Source of the DNA: Candidatus Pelagisphaera phototrophica
GTDB lineage: Bacteria > Verrucomicrobiota > Verrucomicrobiia > Opitutales > Opitutaceae
Assembly (NCBI RefSeq): GCF_014529625.1
Contig: NZ_CP076039.1
Coordinates: forward strand, 1,116,001 to 1,180,000
Reading direction: 5' to 3'
DNA: 64,000 bases
Below the pieces are notes generated by a model. The model was not told where the DNA came from and searched no databases. It was given only the letters and a program-made list of their open reading frames with translations. Position 1 is the first letter of the stretch. Each line of letters opens with the position of its first letter. Positions 27,432 through 35,529 of the stretch are shown here, one piece after another. Made by a program: the position numbers and the translations under genes.

Positions 27432-27632
27432 CTACCATTCCGCGACAGATCCATCTCCATGGTGCCAGTCTCGATCGTTTCGCATGAAGCTTTCTTTGTT
27501 GGCCTCGATGACCGCGTCTTCGTCAATCTCTATACCTAAACCAGGCAATTGGGGCAGATCCAAATAGCCTTCCGTAATCTTGAAAACGTCCAGATTGGGA
27601 AGTAATAGTTTTGGATGCGAGTTGTAGCTGTG
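27432..27632 (-). pseudogene. C-terminal fragment of an enolase-superfamily sugar-acid dehydratase
   Basis: A 66-codon minus-strand frame without a start ends in TAG at 27432-27434 and reads '...LPNLDVFKITEGYLDLPQLP' followed by 'GLGIEIDEDAV'. This is the usual C-terminal lid segment of mandelate racemase/galactonate dehydratase-type proteins (…DGY…P..PGLGVEID…). Upstream it is cut by an in-frame TAG and no catalytic Lys, Asp or Glu remain. It is convergent with the MFS gene and may be what is left of its pathway partner. Confidence 0.65.
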
Positions 27633-27681
27633 CTACCATTACAAGCCGCTGGTACTTGATTTAGCGAATGAGTGTTTTTAT

Positions 27682-29181
27682 ATGGACGCAGTCATTGGGT
27701 ATCTCCTTCATGCCAATCTCCTGACCGTAAAAGTGAGCATCAACTTCGACAACACCTATGCGCGTTTACCCGAGCGATTCTATGCTAGGCTTGCTCCGGC
27801 GAGCCTTAGGGTGCCAAAATTAATTCGAGTCAACCGAGGACTCGCGGAGAGCTTATCCATTTCTAGGGATTGGCTGGAGTCTGAGGAAGGAGTTGCGATG
27901 CTCTCGGGCAATCAAGCTCCTGAAGGGGCAGAACCGATTGCCCAAGCCTATGCGGGACACCAGTTTGGCGGTTTCGTACCGCAGCTCGGTGACGGCCGAG
28001 CCCTATTGCTCGGTGAGATCGTCGATACCAAAGGGGATCGTTTTGATCTGCAGCTGAAGGGCTCGGGGCGTACGCCTTTTTCCCGCCAAGGAGATGGAAA
28101 ATCTGCCTTGGGACCGGTGATTCGGGAGTACATCGTCAGCGAAGCGATGGCGGCACTGGGTGTTCCGACAACGCGGGCTTTGGCAGCGGTTGCTTCGGGC
28201 GAGAATGTTTTGCGAGCGGAGGGCTCTTTGCCGGGTGGCGTTTTTACTCGGATTGCAGCGAGTCATATTCGCGTCGGTACGTTTCAGTACTACTACGCTC
28301 GCAATGACCTTGAGGGGACCCGACTGCTGGCCGATTACGTGATCGCCAGGCATTATCCTGAAGCAGCCGATTCGTCGAATCCCTATAGCGCCCTGATAGG
28401 TTCGGTTGCGAAGGCTCAAGCGGATTTGATCGCCCAGTGGATGTCGCTTGGCTTTATTCACGGAGTAATGAACACGGACAATATGGCGGTGTCAGGCGAA
28501 ACGATCGACTACGGTCCCTGTGCATTTATGGACGCCTTTCATCCGCAATGCGTTTTTAGTTCGATCGATAGAGGTGCCCGTTACGCTTGGGGAAACCAGC
28601 CTGATATTGGATTATGGAATCTGACTCGATTTGCGGAGACCTTGTTGCCTCTGCTATCGGAGAATACAAAGGAGGCGAAGAGCTTGGCTGAGAGCGCTCT
28701 CTCTCAATTTTCAGATCGATTCGCGGACCAGTACATCGGCGGTTTTCGGACAAAATTAGGGCTTCCTTCATCTGCGCCGGTAACCCTCATTCAAGATAGC
28801 CTCGATCTTCTTGCGTCCGAGAAGATTGACTTCACGCTTTTCTTTCGGCGACTCACGCAAGTAGCCGGTGGGGATTCACACCAAGATCTCAGCGTGCTCT
28901 TTCCCGAAGAAGAGGTCTTTGAGAAGTGGTTTAGCAATTGGCGGAAGGAAGCGGATCCGGGTAACCGCTATTCGGAAATGAGGTTGGCCAATCCTATACT
29001 TATCCCGCGAAATCATCGTATTGAGCAAGCGATTCAGGCAGCCTACCGCGGAGACTATTCTCTCTTCCATCGGCTTGTCGATGCTTTGGCCAATCCATTT
29101 GATGAGCAGACTGAGTATGAAGATCTCGAATCACCACCGCTACCGGAAGAGGTTGTTCACGAGACGTTTTGTGGCACGTGA
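27682..29181 (+). CDS. selO: SelO/YdiU family protein adenylyltransferase (pseudokinase)
   Basis: A protein of up to 499 residues of the SelO family, which transfers AMP to Ser/Thr/Tyr of target proteins and affects redox and stress responses. Visible family marks: 'AQAYAGHQFGGFVPQLGDGR', 'LQLKGSGRTPFSRQGDGKSA', 'REYIVSEAMAALGVPTTRAL', then 'GFIHGVMNTDNMAVSG' (catalytic loop) and 'IDYGPCAFMD' (the pseudokinase equivalent of DFG). A GTG at 27733 (VSINFDNTYARLPERFY) gives an N-terminus closer to family length and may be the true start. It appears to be a single-gene unit. The C-terminal selenocysteine or cysteine seen in some members is represented by 'ETFCGT'. Confidence 0.92.
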   Translation: MDAVIGYLLHANLLTVKVSINFDNTYARLPERFYARLAPASLRVPKLIRVNRGLAESLSISRDWLESEEGVAMLSGNQAPEGAEPIAQAYAGHQFGGFVPQLGDGRALLLGEIVDTKGDRFDLQLKGSGRTPFSRQGDGKSALGPVIREYIVSEAMAALGVPTTRALAAVASGENVLRAEGSLPGGVFTRIAASHIRVGTFQYYYARNDLEGTRLLADYVIARHYPEAADSSNPYSALIGSVAKAQADLIAQWMSLGFIHGVMNTDNMAVSGETIDYGPCAFMDAFHPQCVFSSIDRGARYAWGNQPDIGLWNLTRFAETLLPLLSENTKEAKSLAESALSQFSDRFADQYIGGFRTKLGLPSSAPVTLIQDSLDLLASEKIDFTLFFRRLTQVAGGDSHQDLSVLFPEEEVFEKWFSNWRKEADPGNRYSEMRLANPILIPRNHRIEQAIQAAYRGDYSLFHRLVDALANPFDEQTEYEDLESPPLPEEVVHETFCGT

Positions 29182-29254
29182 TGCAACGCGGCATAAGATA
29201 GAGTCTAGTGGGTTGATTTCCTTTATGGACTTTGGCTGTGGGTCGGGTCGGTCT

Positions 29255-29430
29255 AACCGTCGCAGCCATGGCGAGGTCGGGATGACTTGCCATATTGGGG
29301 TGAATGTCGCCTCAGCCCTTCGACTTTGCTCAGGATCTCCGACGAGACGACCTACGTTACGAATTGTAAGACAGGTCGCTGACCTATCGATGGAGAGGGT
29401 TTTCGCCTTTGCGAGACGACCTACAATATA
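29255..29430. repeat. Non-coding intergenic repeat block
   Basis: The stretch holds two copies of GAGACGACCTAC (29344-29355 and 29411-29422) and, on the minus strand, TCCTGAGCAAAGTCGAAGGG, which resembles a dispersed intergenic element I recall from many bacterial genomes. A long minus-strand open frame here looks like read-through of the repeat, not a protein. Confidence 0.4.
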
Positions 29431-29595
29431 ATAATCAGTGGAAAATGGAACCATACGGAGGATTAATTGAGACCTTTCTGACGCTTTCTAAGATAGAGAA
29501 GTCGTTGGAATAAGGTGTCGTTGATACTTTGATACAGCGATTCGAGAAGATATCTCGAGATATACGAAAGCGTACTTGTGGGCCCTCCAGAATCC

Positions 29596-29808
29596 TTATA
29601 TCTCCGGTTGCATATCGGACATGGTAACGCCGGAGATAGTTATCGAGAATACGTCGGCGGCGGGATTAAAGGTCGGCATACAGCAAATATAGAAGATCTG
29701 TTCGAGAGGGAAATCCGATGTTTCGCAGGAGAGTAAGGGAATACGGGTTGCGAGAGGTCTTGATGGTAACGGCATACAAGCGACCTGAAGAGGGGCGATA
29801 GGCCTCAT
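29596..29808 (-). CDS. Doubtful hypothetical protein (70 residues)
   Basis: An ATG-started frame on the minus strand in the 690-base gap between selO and the next sulfatase. No signal sequence or domain is seen, and four Cys residues are scattered ('ACMPL', 'SCETS', 'CCMPT'). It ends next to a small dyad around the stop codon (ATCTCCGG / CCGGAGAT). I see nothing else certain in 29431-29875. Confidence 0.2.
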   Translation of the reverse strand: MRPIAPLQVACMPLPSRPLATRIPLLSCETSDFPLEQIFYICCMPTFNPAADVFSITISGVTMSDMQPEI

Positions 29809-29875
29809 TAAGATCTCATTTGTCTCGCGTCCTGATAGCGGTTATCCATAACTACGGTTTCTGTTATCTCATTCT

Positions 29876-31888
29876 ATGCGAACGTTGTTTCTTCTATTTC
29901 TTTTATCTGCATTCGGCTCGATCGGTTTCTCCGATACAAGGCCCAATATCGTCTTTATCATCGTTGATGACCTCAACGATATGCCGCTACAACCGAGTGG
30001 GAAGCCGCTGGTGCCGACGCCAAATATTGATCGGCTCAAAGCTCAAGGCGTTACATTCACTAATGCCCATACGAATGACCCGCTATGCGCCCCGTCGCGG
30101 GCGAGTATGCTTTTCGGCCTCTATCCGCAGACGACGAGTCTTTACTGGTTTGAAAACTGGCAAGATAACGGAATCTACAAGGAGAGCGTTTCGCTGCACG
30201 ACAATCTCCGAAAGGGCGGGTATGGGGTCTATGGCACGGGTAAGGTCTACCACGGAAACCAGAATGGTTTGTTTGACGAATTTGGCCACTATGGCGACGT
30301 AGGCCCATGGCCATGGGATGGCCAGTCCGAGAATTTCCGACTTCCGCACCCGCAGCAGCTCTTCTTGTACGAAGGCGAGGATGCGGACGTGGACTACAAG
30401 TGGGAACACGTGTTTGGACCGCTTTCCGACATACCCGACTGGCCAGCCGATCCGGCCAATGGTATTCCTGGATACAAGGGATGGCGACTTTTCGGGAAGC
30501 CCTACAGGTATGTAAACAGTGATGATCGGGATCCATTGGCGGATGAGCTCGGGGCCGCTTGGTCAGCCGAGGTAATCAAACGGCAGCATGATAAGCCCTT
30601 CGCCCTTTTTACAGGCCTTATTCGAACCCACACGCCGCTATACGCGCCCCAAAACTACTTTGACCGCTTTCCGTTGGAATCCATTGAATTGCCTGTAGTC
30701 GATCCGAACGATTTGGATGATGTATCGATTGCACTGGGGAATGAATCGCTGTATGGGTTTCGTCGCTACAAAATGCTCGTTCGCCACGAAGGGAAGGACC
30801 TGTTTCGCAAGTGGCTTCAGGCCTACATGGCCTGTGTGTCGTTTGTTGATGACCAGGTGGGAACGATCCTTGATGCGGTCGAGGACAGCCCGGAACGCGA
30901 TAATACCATTATATTCTTCACGAGTGATCATGGATTTCATGTGGGCGAGAAAAACTTCCTTTACAAGGGCAGTCTTTGGGAGCCGTCTACTCGCATTCCG
31001 CTCATTGTTGCCGGGGTCGAAGGATCGGCAGTGGGCGCTACTTGTGACCATCCGGTTTCATTGATCGACATTTACCCCACCTTTAATGAATTACTCGAAT
31101 TAAATCGTAACCCAAATTCTGATACAAATGGATACGAACTAGAGGGACATAGCCTATTGCCTTTGATTCGAGATCCTGAGAATGGAGAATGGTCTGGACC
31201 TGATGTGGCCATTACTACGATTCCGGGAAAAAACCATATGCAGCATCGGATCTACGAAGGAACGCTGTATCCGCATTTTTCCGTTCGAGGAAAGCGCTGG
31301 CGTTACTCTTTGGCATCCAACGGCGGAGAAGAACTTTACGATCACGATAAGGATCCTTTCGAGTGGCGTAATCTTGCGAACAATCCGGAATACGCCTTTG
31401 TGAAGGCAGGCCTGAAAACGCAGCTCATCGAGTTGCGAGATGGGTTCAGCTGGAATGATTTGGAGGATATGAGGAGCTGGACTTCTGCAAAAGGGGTTAA
31501 GGTACATGGAGGTGAAATTCGAATGTCTGGTGGAGGTTCGGCTATGCTTGCCACGAAAGACTCATTTGAGAATTTCGAATTCGAGGCGGATATGAAAGTG
31601 GAACCCAAGACACGGATGAAAATTCGTTATAGAAAAGAGCCGGGCAGCGTTGTGTATTCCCCCATTTTGGCGTCCGATGAAGCGAAGTACAGCTGCTTTC
31701 ATGTGGGCGAATGGAATCGCTACCGAATCCGGGTGCACGATAGTCGCCATCAACTATGGATTAACAATCGGTTCGTAAGTGACGACGTTCGCGATGCAAC
31801 GAGCGAGTCCGGACCATTGATTATCGAGGCGATGGGGACGCGGTCGTCCGATGTCCGTATACGAAATCCAAGGATACGTAAACTATAG
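29876..31888 (+). CDS. Sulfatase with C-terminal DUF1080-like domain
   Basis: A 670-residue exported protein, about 190 residues longer than its relatives here. Residues 1-19 are a signal peptide. The sulfatase part has 'IVDDLNDM', catalytic C71-A-P-S-R-A-S-M-L-F-G and 'FTSDHGFHVGEKNFLYKGSL', placing it near iduronate-2-sulfatases; Thr of the usual T-G after the motif is Phe. The part from about residue 525 on ('SFENFEFEADMKV', 'HVGEWNRYRIRVHDSRHQLW', 'GPLIIEAMGTRSSDVRIRNP') resembles the DUF1080/3-keto-disaccharide hydrolase jelly-roll common in PVC bacteria. The extra domain may bind or cut glycan. A long insertion around residues 130-210 ('NQNGLFDEFGHYGDVGPWPW') distinguishes it from typical IDS. 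Confidence 0.88.
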   Translation: MRTLFLLFLLSAFGSIGFSDTRPNIVFIIVDDLNDMPLQPSGKPLVPTPNIDRLKAQGVTFTNAHTNDPLCAPSRASMLFGLYPQTTSLYWFENWQDNGIYKESVSLHDNLRKGGYGVYGTGKVYHGNQNGLFDEFGHYGDVGPWPWDGQSENFRLPHPQQLFLYEGEDADVDYKWEHVFGPLSDIPDWPADPANGIPGYKGWRLFGKPYRYVNSDDRDPLADELGAAWSAEVIKRQHDKPFALFTGLIRTHTPLYAPQNYFDRFPLESIELPVVDPNDLDDVSIALGNESLYGFRRYKMLVRHEGKDLFRKWLQAYMACVSFVDDQVGTILDAVEDSPERDNTIIFFTSDHGFHVGEKNFLYKGSLWEPSTRIPLIVAGVEGSAVGATCDHPVSLIDIYPTFNELLELNRNPNSDTNGYELEGHSLLPLIRDPENGEWSGPDVAITTIPGKNHMQHRIYEGTLYPHFSVRGKRWRYSLASNGGEELYDHDKDPFEWRNLANNPEYAFVKAGLKTQLIELRDGFSWNDLEDMRSWTSAKGVKVHGGEIRMSGGGSAMLATKDSFENFEFEADMKVEPKTRMKIRYRKEPGSVVYSPILASDEAKYSCFHVGEWNRYRIRVHDSRHQLWINNRFVSDDVRDATSESGPLIIEAMGTRSSDVRIRNPRIRKL

Positions 31889-31970
31889 ATCGATTTCGAG
31901 TCGTTCCCACATCAACGGGTATTCGGAAATTGGTACTATGGTCAAGAGGTCGATCTTTCCTCCCTCGGAT

Positions 31971-33332
31971 TCAATCCGCTGCAATGCAGTACATCCGGGC
32001 AGAAGTACGAATTAATAGGCGATTACCTGCAATAGCCGGGGTCGCCATGCCCATGTCATCTTCGGCAAGTTGATTTACGTGGAGCAATTCGGGAGACTTT
32101 CCCGCTTTGTAAACGAAGGTTTCGCTGTTCTCGTTCAAGTAGAACACCTTCCCATTGTAGGCCCACGGAGAAGCGGTAAATCCGGCTTTATTGCCAGGAA
32201 TTCTCTCACGTTCGAAATGAAAGGCCCCGGTCTTGGGATCCATGCTGGAGAGCATGCCGCGGTCGAGGAGAACGTAGAGCTGATCTTCGTACAAAAGCGT
32301 GCTCGGATTGTACGGGGCGGCCCTCCAGTCGCACCAGACAATATAGTCATTGGATCGAAGGGTTTCATCAATGGAGATATCGCCCGTGGCTCCTGGACGA
32401 ATGGCGTAAATCGGTTTGTGGCGACTGCCCACGTAGCCCGAGCTTACGTATAGGAGTCCGTCATGGGAGTAGGGCGTTGCAATCGTAATGCTCGACATGC
32501 CTTTGAACGACCACAGTTCGTTTCCGTCTAGATCATAAGAGGTCACTTTGTTTGTAGCGGGAACGATAATTTCAGTGCGCAGATCGTTCTCCCAAACATA
32601 GGGCGTGGACCAATTGCTTTCGGGTTCTCTTTCCACCTTCCAGGTCTCTTCGCCTGAATTTTTGTCCAGCGCCTTGAGCCAAGACTCCTCGTCATTGTCA
32701 TTGAGGAGATAGAGGCGGTTTCCGTGCAGAATGGGTGATGCCGCTGTTCCCCATCCATGCCGAGTTTGGCGAGGTTCAAACCGCTTTGACCACAGGGGTT
32801 TTCCGTCTAGGTCGAATGCAAAGACTCCCACGTTGCCAAAATAGAAATATACGTTCTTGCCGTCAGTGGTGGGCGTTTCCGAGGCGTAGCTGTTTTTCAA
32901 GTGAATCGAAGTTTCGGGATTGGCCTCGTGGACAGTCCGTTCCCACAGAATCACGCCATCCTTCAGATCAAGGCAGTAGACTTTCCAGGTGTGAATCGTT
33001 TGCGGGATGTCAAGACGGTTGCCCCCAAGGTAGAGACCTTTCTTGGGATCCTCAGACTCGCTGGAATTGATCACCGTACTAACGAATACTTTGTTTCCCC
33101 AAACGACGGGGGAAGACCAGCCTCTTCCGGGAAGATCGACTTTCCAGGCGATATTCTGGTTGGCTGACCAATGTTCGGGTAATGAATCTCCGGTCCCTAT
33201 TCCTCTTGCTCCCTCGCCTCGAAACTGGTGCCAGTTTGAATGGGAGTTGTCGATCGCATTCAGGCTAGTGAGGCTGAAAACGAATGCTGCAAAGACTGTC
33301 AAAAGGGTAGAATAAGGAAGGCGTCTCATCAT
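31971..33332 (-). CDS. Secreted PQQ-type beta-propeller protein
   Basis: A 453-residue exported propeller with signal peptide 1-27 ('LTSLNAID'). Repeats such as 'AWKVDLPGRGWSSPVVWGNK', 'VYCLDLKDGVILWERTV', 'VGVFAFDLDGKPLWSKRF' and 'ELWSFKGMSSITIATPYSHD' are the W-motif blades of the PQQ/BamB-like family. It lacks a heme motif and is much shorter than quinoprotein dehydrogenases. PVC genomes hold many copies of this 'PQQ-binding-like' family of unknown enzymatic role. It is divergent from purT across a structured intergenic region. Confidence 0.85.
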   Translation of the reverse strand: MMRRLPYSTLLTVFAAFVFSLTSLNAIDNSHSNWHQFRGEGARGIGTGDSLPEHWSANQNIAWKVDLPGRGWSSPVVWGNKVFVSTVINSSESEDPKKGLYLGGNRLDIPQTIHTWKVYCLDLKDGVILWERTVHEANPETSIHLKNSYASETPTTDGKNVYFYFGNVGVFAFDLDGKPLWSKRFEPRQTRHGWGTAASPILHGNRLYLLNDNDEESWLKALDKNSGEETWKVEREPESNWSTPYVWENDLRTEIIVPATNKVTSYDLDGNELWSFKGMSSITIATPYSHDGLLYVSSGYVGSRHKPIYAIRPGATGDISIDETLRSNDYIVWCDWRAAPYNPSTLLYEDQLYVLLDRGMLSSMDPKTGAFHFERERIPGNKAGFTASPWAYNGKVFYLNENSETFVYKAGKSPELLHVNQLAEDDMGMATPAIAGNRLLIRTSARMYCIAAD

Positions 33333-33342
33333 TGCTTATAGG

Positions 33343-33430
33343 TTGATGGAAGGGGCGTGGAAGTGCGAGCTTGAACTTCTTGAGGAAGCAGATCTGACAT
33401 TCACGTGCGGATTGTTTCCCCTTCCATCAA
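33343..33430. promoter_or_regulatory. Perfect 13-bp inverted repeat enclosing inner stems
   Basis: TTGATGGAAGGGG (33343-33355) and CCCCTTCCATCAA (33418-33430) are exact reverse complements with 62 bases between, which can form small inner stems (CGTG/CACG and CTTC-TTGAG-GAAG). It sits between two divergent starts, so it cannot be a terminator of either gene. A structured 5' leader or an operator pair is possible. Confidence 0.45.
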
Positions 33431-33494
33431 TAAATTTGAGCCGACCAGAAAAGTTTAGATTGATCCTTAACCGGTGGCTGACTTCACTGCGAGG

Positions 33495-34679
33495 ATGACA
33501 TTAATAGGTACCCCATTTACATCCACTGCAAAAAAAGCACTGCTCTGTGGTTCCGGCGAATTAGGGAAAGAGGTCGTGATCGAATTGCAGCGCTATGGGG
33601 TAGAGGCCATCGCTCTGGACGCTTATGCCGATGCCCCTGCGATGCAGGTGGCAGATCGGTCCCATGTGGTATCGATGCTCGATGGAGCGGCACTCCGAGC
33701 GATTATCGAACAGGAGAAGCCCGATCTCGTGATCCCGGAGGTAGAGGCGATCGCCACGGATACCCTTGCGGAGCTGGAAGCGGAAGGATTGGCTACGATT
33801 ATCCCGACTGCGCGCGCGACTCAGTTGACCATGAACCGAGAAGGCATTCGCCGGTTGGCCGCGGAGGAATTGGGACTCGCAACATCGCCGTACCGTTTCG
33901 CGGATACGTACGAAGATTATTGCGAGGCGATTTCTGAAATTGGAATGCCATGCGTGATCAAGCCAATCATGAGTTCCTCGGGAAAGGGACAGAGTGTGGT
34001 CAAGTCGGATGCCGACAGGGAAACTTCCTGGAATTATGCCCAAGAAGGGGGCCGTGCGGGAAAGGGGCAAGTAATCATAGAAGGCTTTGTGGACTTTGAC
34101 TATGAGATTACGCTTTTGACGGTGAGGCATGTCGATGGGACCAGCTTTTGCGATCCAATTGGGCATATTCAGGTCGATGGTGACTATCGTGAATCTTGGC
34201 AGCCACAACCCATGAGCGATGCCGCGCTGGAGAACGCAAAACAAATTGCGGGAGCGGTTACAGCTAGTCTCGGTGGTTTTGGCCTCTTTGGCGTCGAGCT
34301 TTTCGTGAAGGGCGATTTGGTGTATTTCAGTGAAGTGTCTCCGCGTCCGCATGATACTGGTATGGTGACAATGATATCCCAGGACCTTCCCCAGTTCTCC
34401 TTGCATGCAAGGGCGATTCTCGGTTTGCCAATACCTTCTATCCGGCAGTTCGGACCGAGTGCGTCGGCAGTCGTACTGGTTGAGGGAAACTCTGACAAAG
34501 TTTCTTTTGGTAATCTCAATGAGGCCTTGAGTGTGCCGGATACGCAATTGCGGCTCTTTGGTAAGCCAAAGGTTGCGGGTAAGCGCCGCATGGGAGTGGC
34601 CCTCGCCCTTGGAGCGGATATTGAAGAAGCCAGAGAGAAGGCCCGAAAGGCGTCTTCTTCGGTATCAATCGAGCTCTGA
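33495..34679 (+). CDS. purT: Formate-dependent GAR transformylase PurT
   Basis: A 394-residue cytoplasmic ATP-grasp enzyme that makes formyl-GAR from GAR, formate and ATP in purine biosynthesis. It follows the E. coli protein closely: '[20 protein letters not shown]', '[20 protein letters not shown]', '[20 protein letters not shown]', '[15 protein letters not shown]' (ATP-binding) and '[20 protein letters not shown]'. I chose ATG 33495 because it gives the known N-terminus (MTLIGTP) and length (392 in E. coli); a GTG at 33474 would add seven residues. The inverted repeat at 33343-33430 ends 64 bases upstream. Confidence 0.95.
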   Translation: MTLIGTPFTSTAKKALLCGSGELGKEVVIELQRYGVEAIALDAYADAPAMQVADRSHVVSMLDGAALRAIIEQEKPDLVIPEVEAIATDTLAELEAEGLATIIPTARATQLTMNREGIRRLAAEELGLATSPYRFADTYEDYCEAISEIGMPCVIKPIMSSSGKGQSVVKSDADRETSWNYAQEGGRAGKGQVIIEGFVDFDYEITLLTVRHVDGTSFCDPIGHIQVDGDYRESWQPQPMSDAALENAKQIAGAVTASLGGFGLFGVELFVKGDLVYFSEVSPRPHDTGMVTMISQDLPQFSLHARAILGLPIPSIRQFGPSASAVVLVEGNSDKVSFGNLNEALSVPDTQLRLFGKPKVAGKRRMGVALALGADIEEAREKARKASSSVSIEL

Positions 34680-34784
34680 GAGGCTCTATTATTGCGTTGT
34701 TCGCACCAATAGTGCGTCGGCATTATAGTCCAGATCCACCAGACAAAAAGGTACCGAGCCACATTAGCCCGTAAAAGGCGGGTT

Positions 34785-34889
34785 TCATATTGGGTAAGAC
34801 AAAAACGTCAGCAACGCGAGCACGGACGAAGTAATGACGGAAGCTACGACTGATTTTCGAATTTTCCGCTTTCTTTCTTCTGGTTCCAT
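34785..34889 (-). CDS. Small ORF with one membrane helix (34 residues), doubtful
   Basis: In the 380-base gap between purT and the iron-sulfur subunit, an ATG at 34887-34889 opens a frame with a charged start (MEPEERKRKIRKS) and one hydrophobic helix ('VVASVITSSVLALLTFL'). No Shine-Dalgarno is evident. The pattern fits a small membrane protein, but the gap is otherwise featureless apart from a weak CCCG/CGGG stem right after the stop. Confidence 0.3.
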   Translation of the reverse strand: MEPEERKRKIRKSVVASVITSSVLALLTFLSYPI

Positions 34890-35058
34890 TGTGTGGATGG
34901 CGTTTATCGACCTCAAACCAGTCTCTCCGCAATTCTAATTCACGATTTGACCGGTTTGAGGTTGCGGTTTTAGCAGCGCTTATTAGGGATATTAAGATTA
35001 CCCTGTATTCGTATATGCGATACCCGGTGCCGCGTAACCTCAGAAAAGAAACTTCATC

Positions 35059-35529
35059 ATGACAACAATCCATCTTAACGGACAAGACCGCGAGGTCGAT
35101 GCCCCTGACGACATGCCCTTGCTTTGGGCGATTCGAGATGTGCTCGGATTTACGGGAACGAAATTTGGCTGTGGTATGGGTTTATGCGGTGCATGCACGA
35201 TGCATATGGATGGAGCGCCCATTCGATCCTGTGTGACGCCGATCAGCGCTGCAGCGGGGAAGAAGATAACGACGATAGAAGCCCTCGGGAGACAAAAGGT
35301 GGGAAAGGCGGTGCAGGAAGCCTGGGTTAAGGTGGGAGTGCCGCAGTGCGGGTACTGCCAGTGTGGTCAAGTGATGAGCGCGACGGCTCTGCTATCCAGC
35401 AATCCCTCTCCCAATGAAGAAGAGATCGAGACATCGATGGCCGGAAACATATGTCGGTGTGGTACCTACAATCGAATAAAGACTGCGATACATACCGCAT
35501 CCGAGAGCCTGAAAGGAGGTGCCAAATGA
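35059..35529 (+). CDS. (2Fe-2S) subunit of a molybdenum hydroxylase (IorA-like)
   Basis: A 156-residue electron-transfer subunit of the xanthine dehydrogenase family. The N-terminal plant-type ferredoxin domain holds Cys38, Cys43 and Cys46 in 'FGCGMGLCGACTMHMDG' with a fourth Cys in 'IRSCVTP'. The C-terminal four-helix domain has the second cluster in 'QCGYCQCGQ' and 'NICRCGTY'. It overlaps the start of the molybdopterin subunit by four bases (ATGA), so the two are cotranslated. With no FAD subunit nearby, it is of the two-subunit isoquinoline 1-oxidoreductase/aldehyde oxidase type, which passes electrons to a cytochrome or quinone. Confidence 0.93.
   Translation: MTTIHLNGQDREVDAPDDMPLLWAIRDVLGFTGTKFGCGMGLCGACTMHMDGAPIRSCVTPISAAAGKKITTIEALGRQKVGKAVQEAWVKVGVPQCGYCQCGQVMSATALLSSNPSPNEEEIETSMAGNICRCGTYNRIKTAIHTASESLKGGAK

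Noticed and set aside
29140..29454. 104-codon minus-strand frame after selO
   Set aside because: It overlaps the selO end and repeats; the text repeats the intergenic element instead of a protein fold.
33333..33494. Known riboswitch (purine, ZTP, THF) before purT
   Set aside because: No conserved core of these classes could be found by eye; only the inverted repeat is reported.
33561..34547. Long minus-strand open frame (328 codons) inside purT
   Set aside because: It is antisense to a highly conserved PurT; the translation has no domain and its openness follows from the codon pattern of purT.
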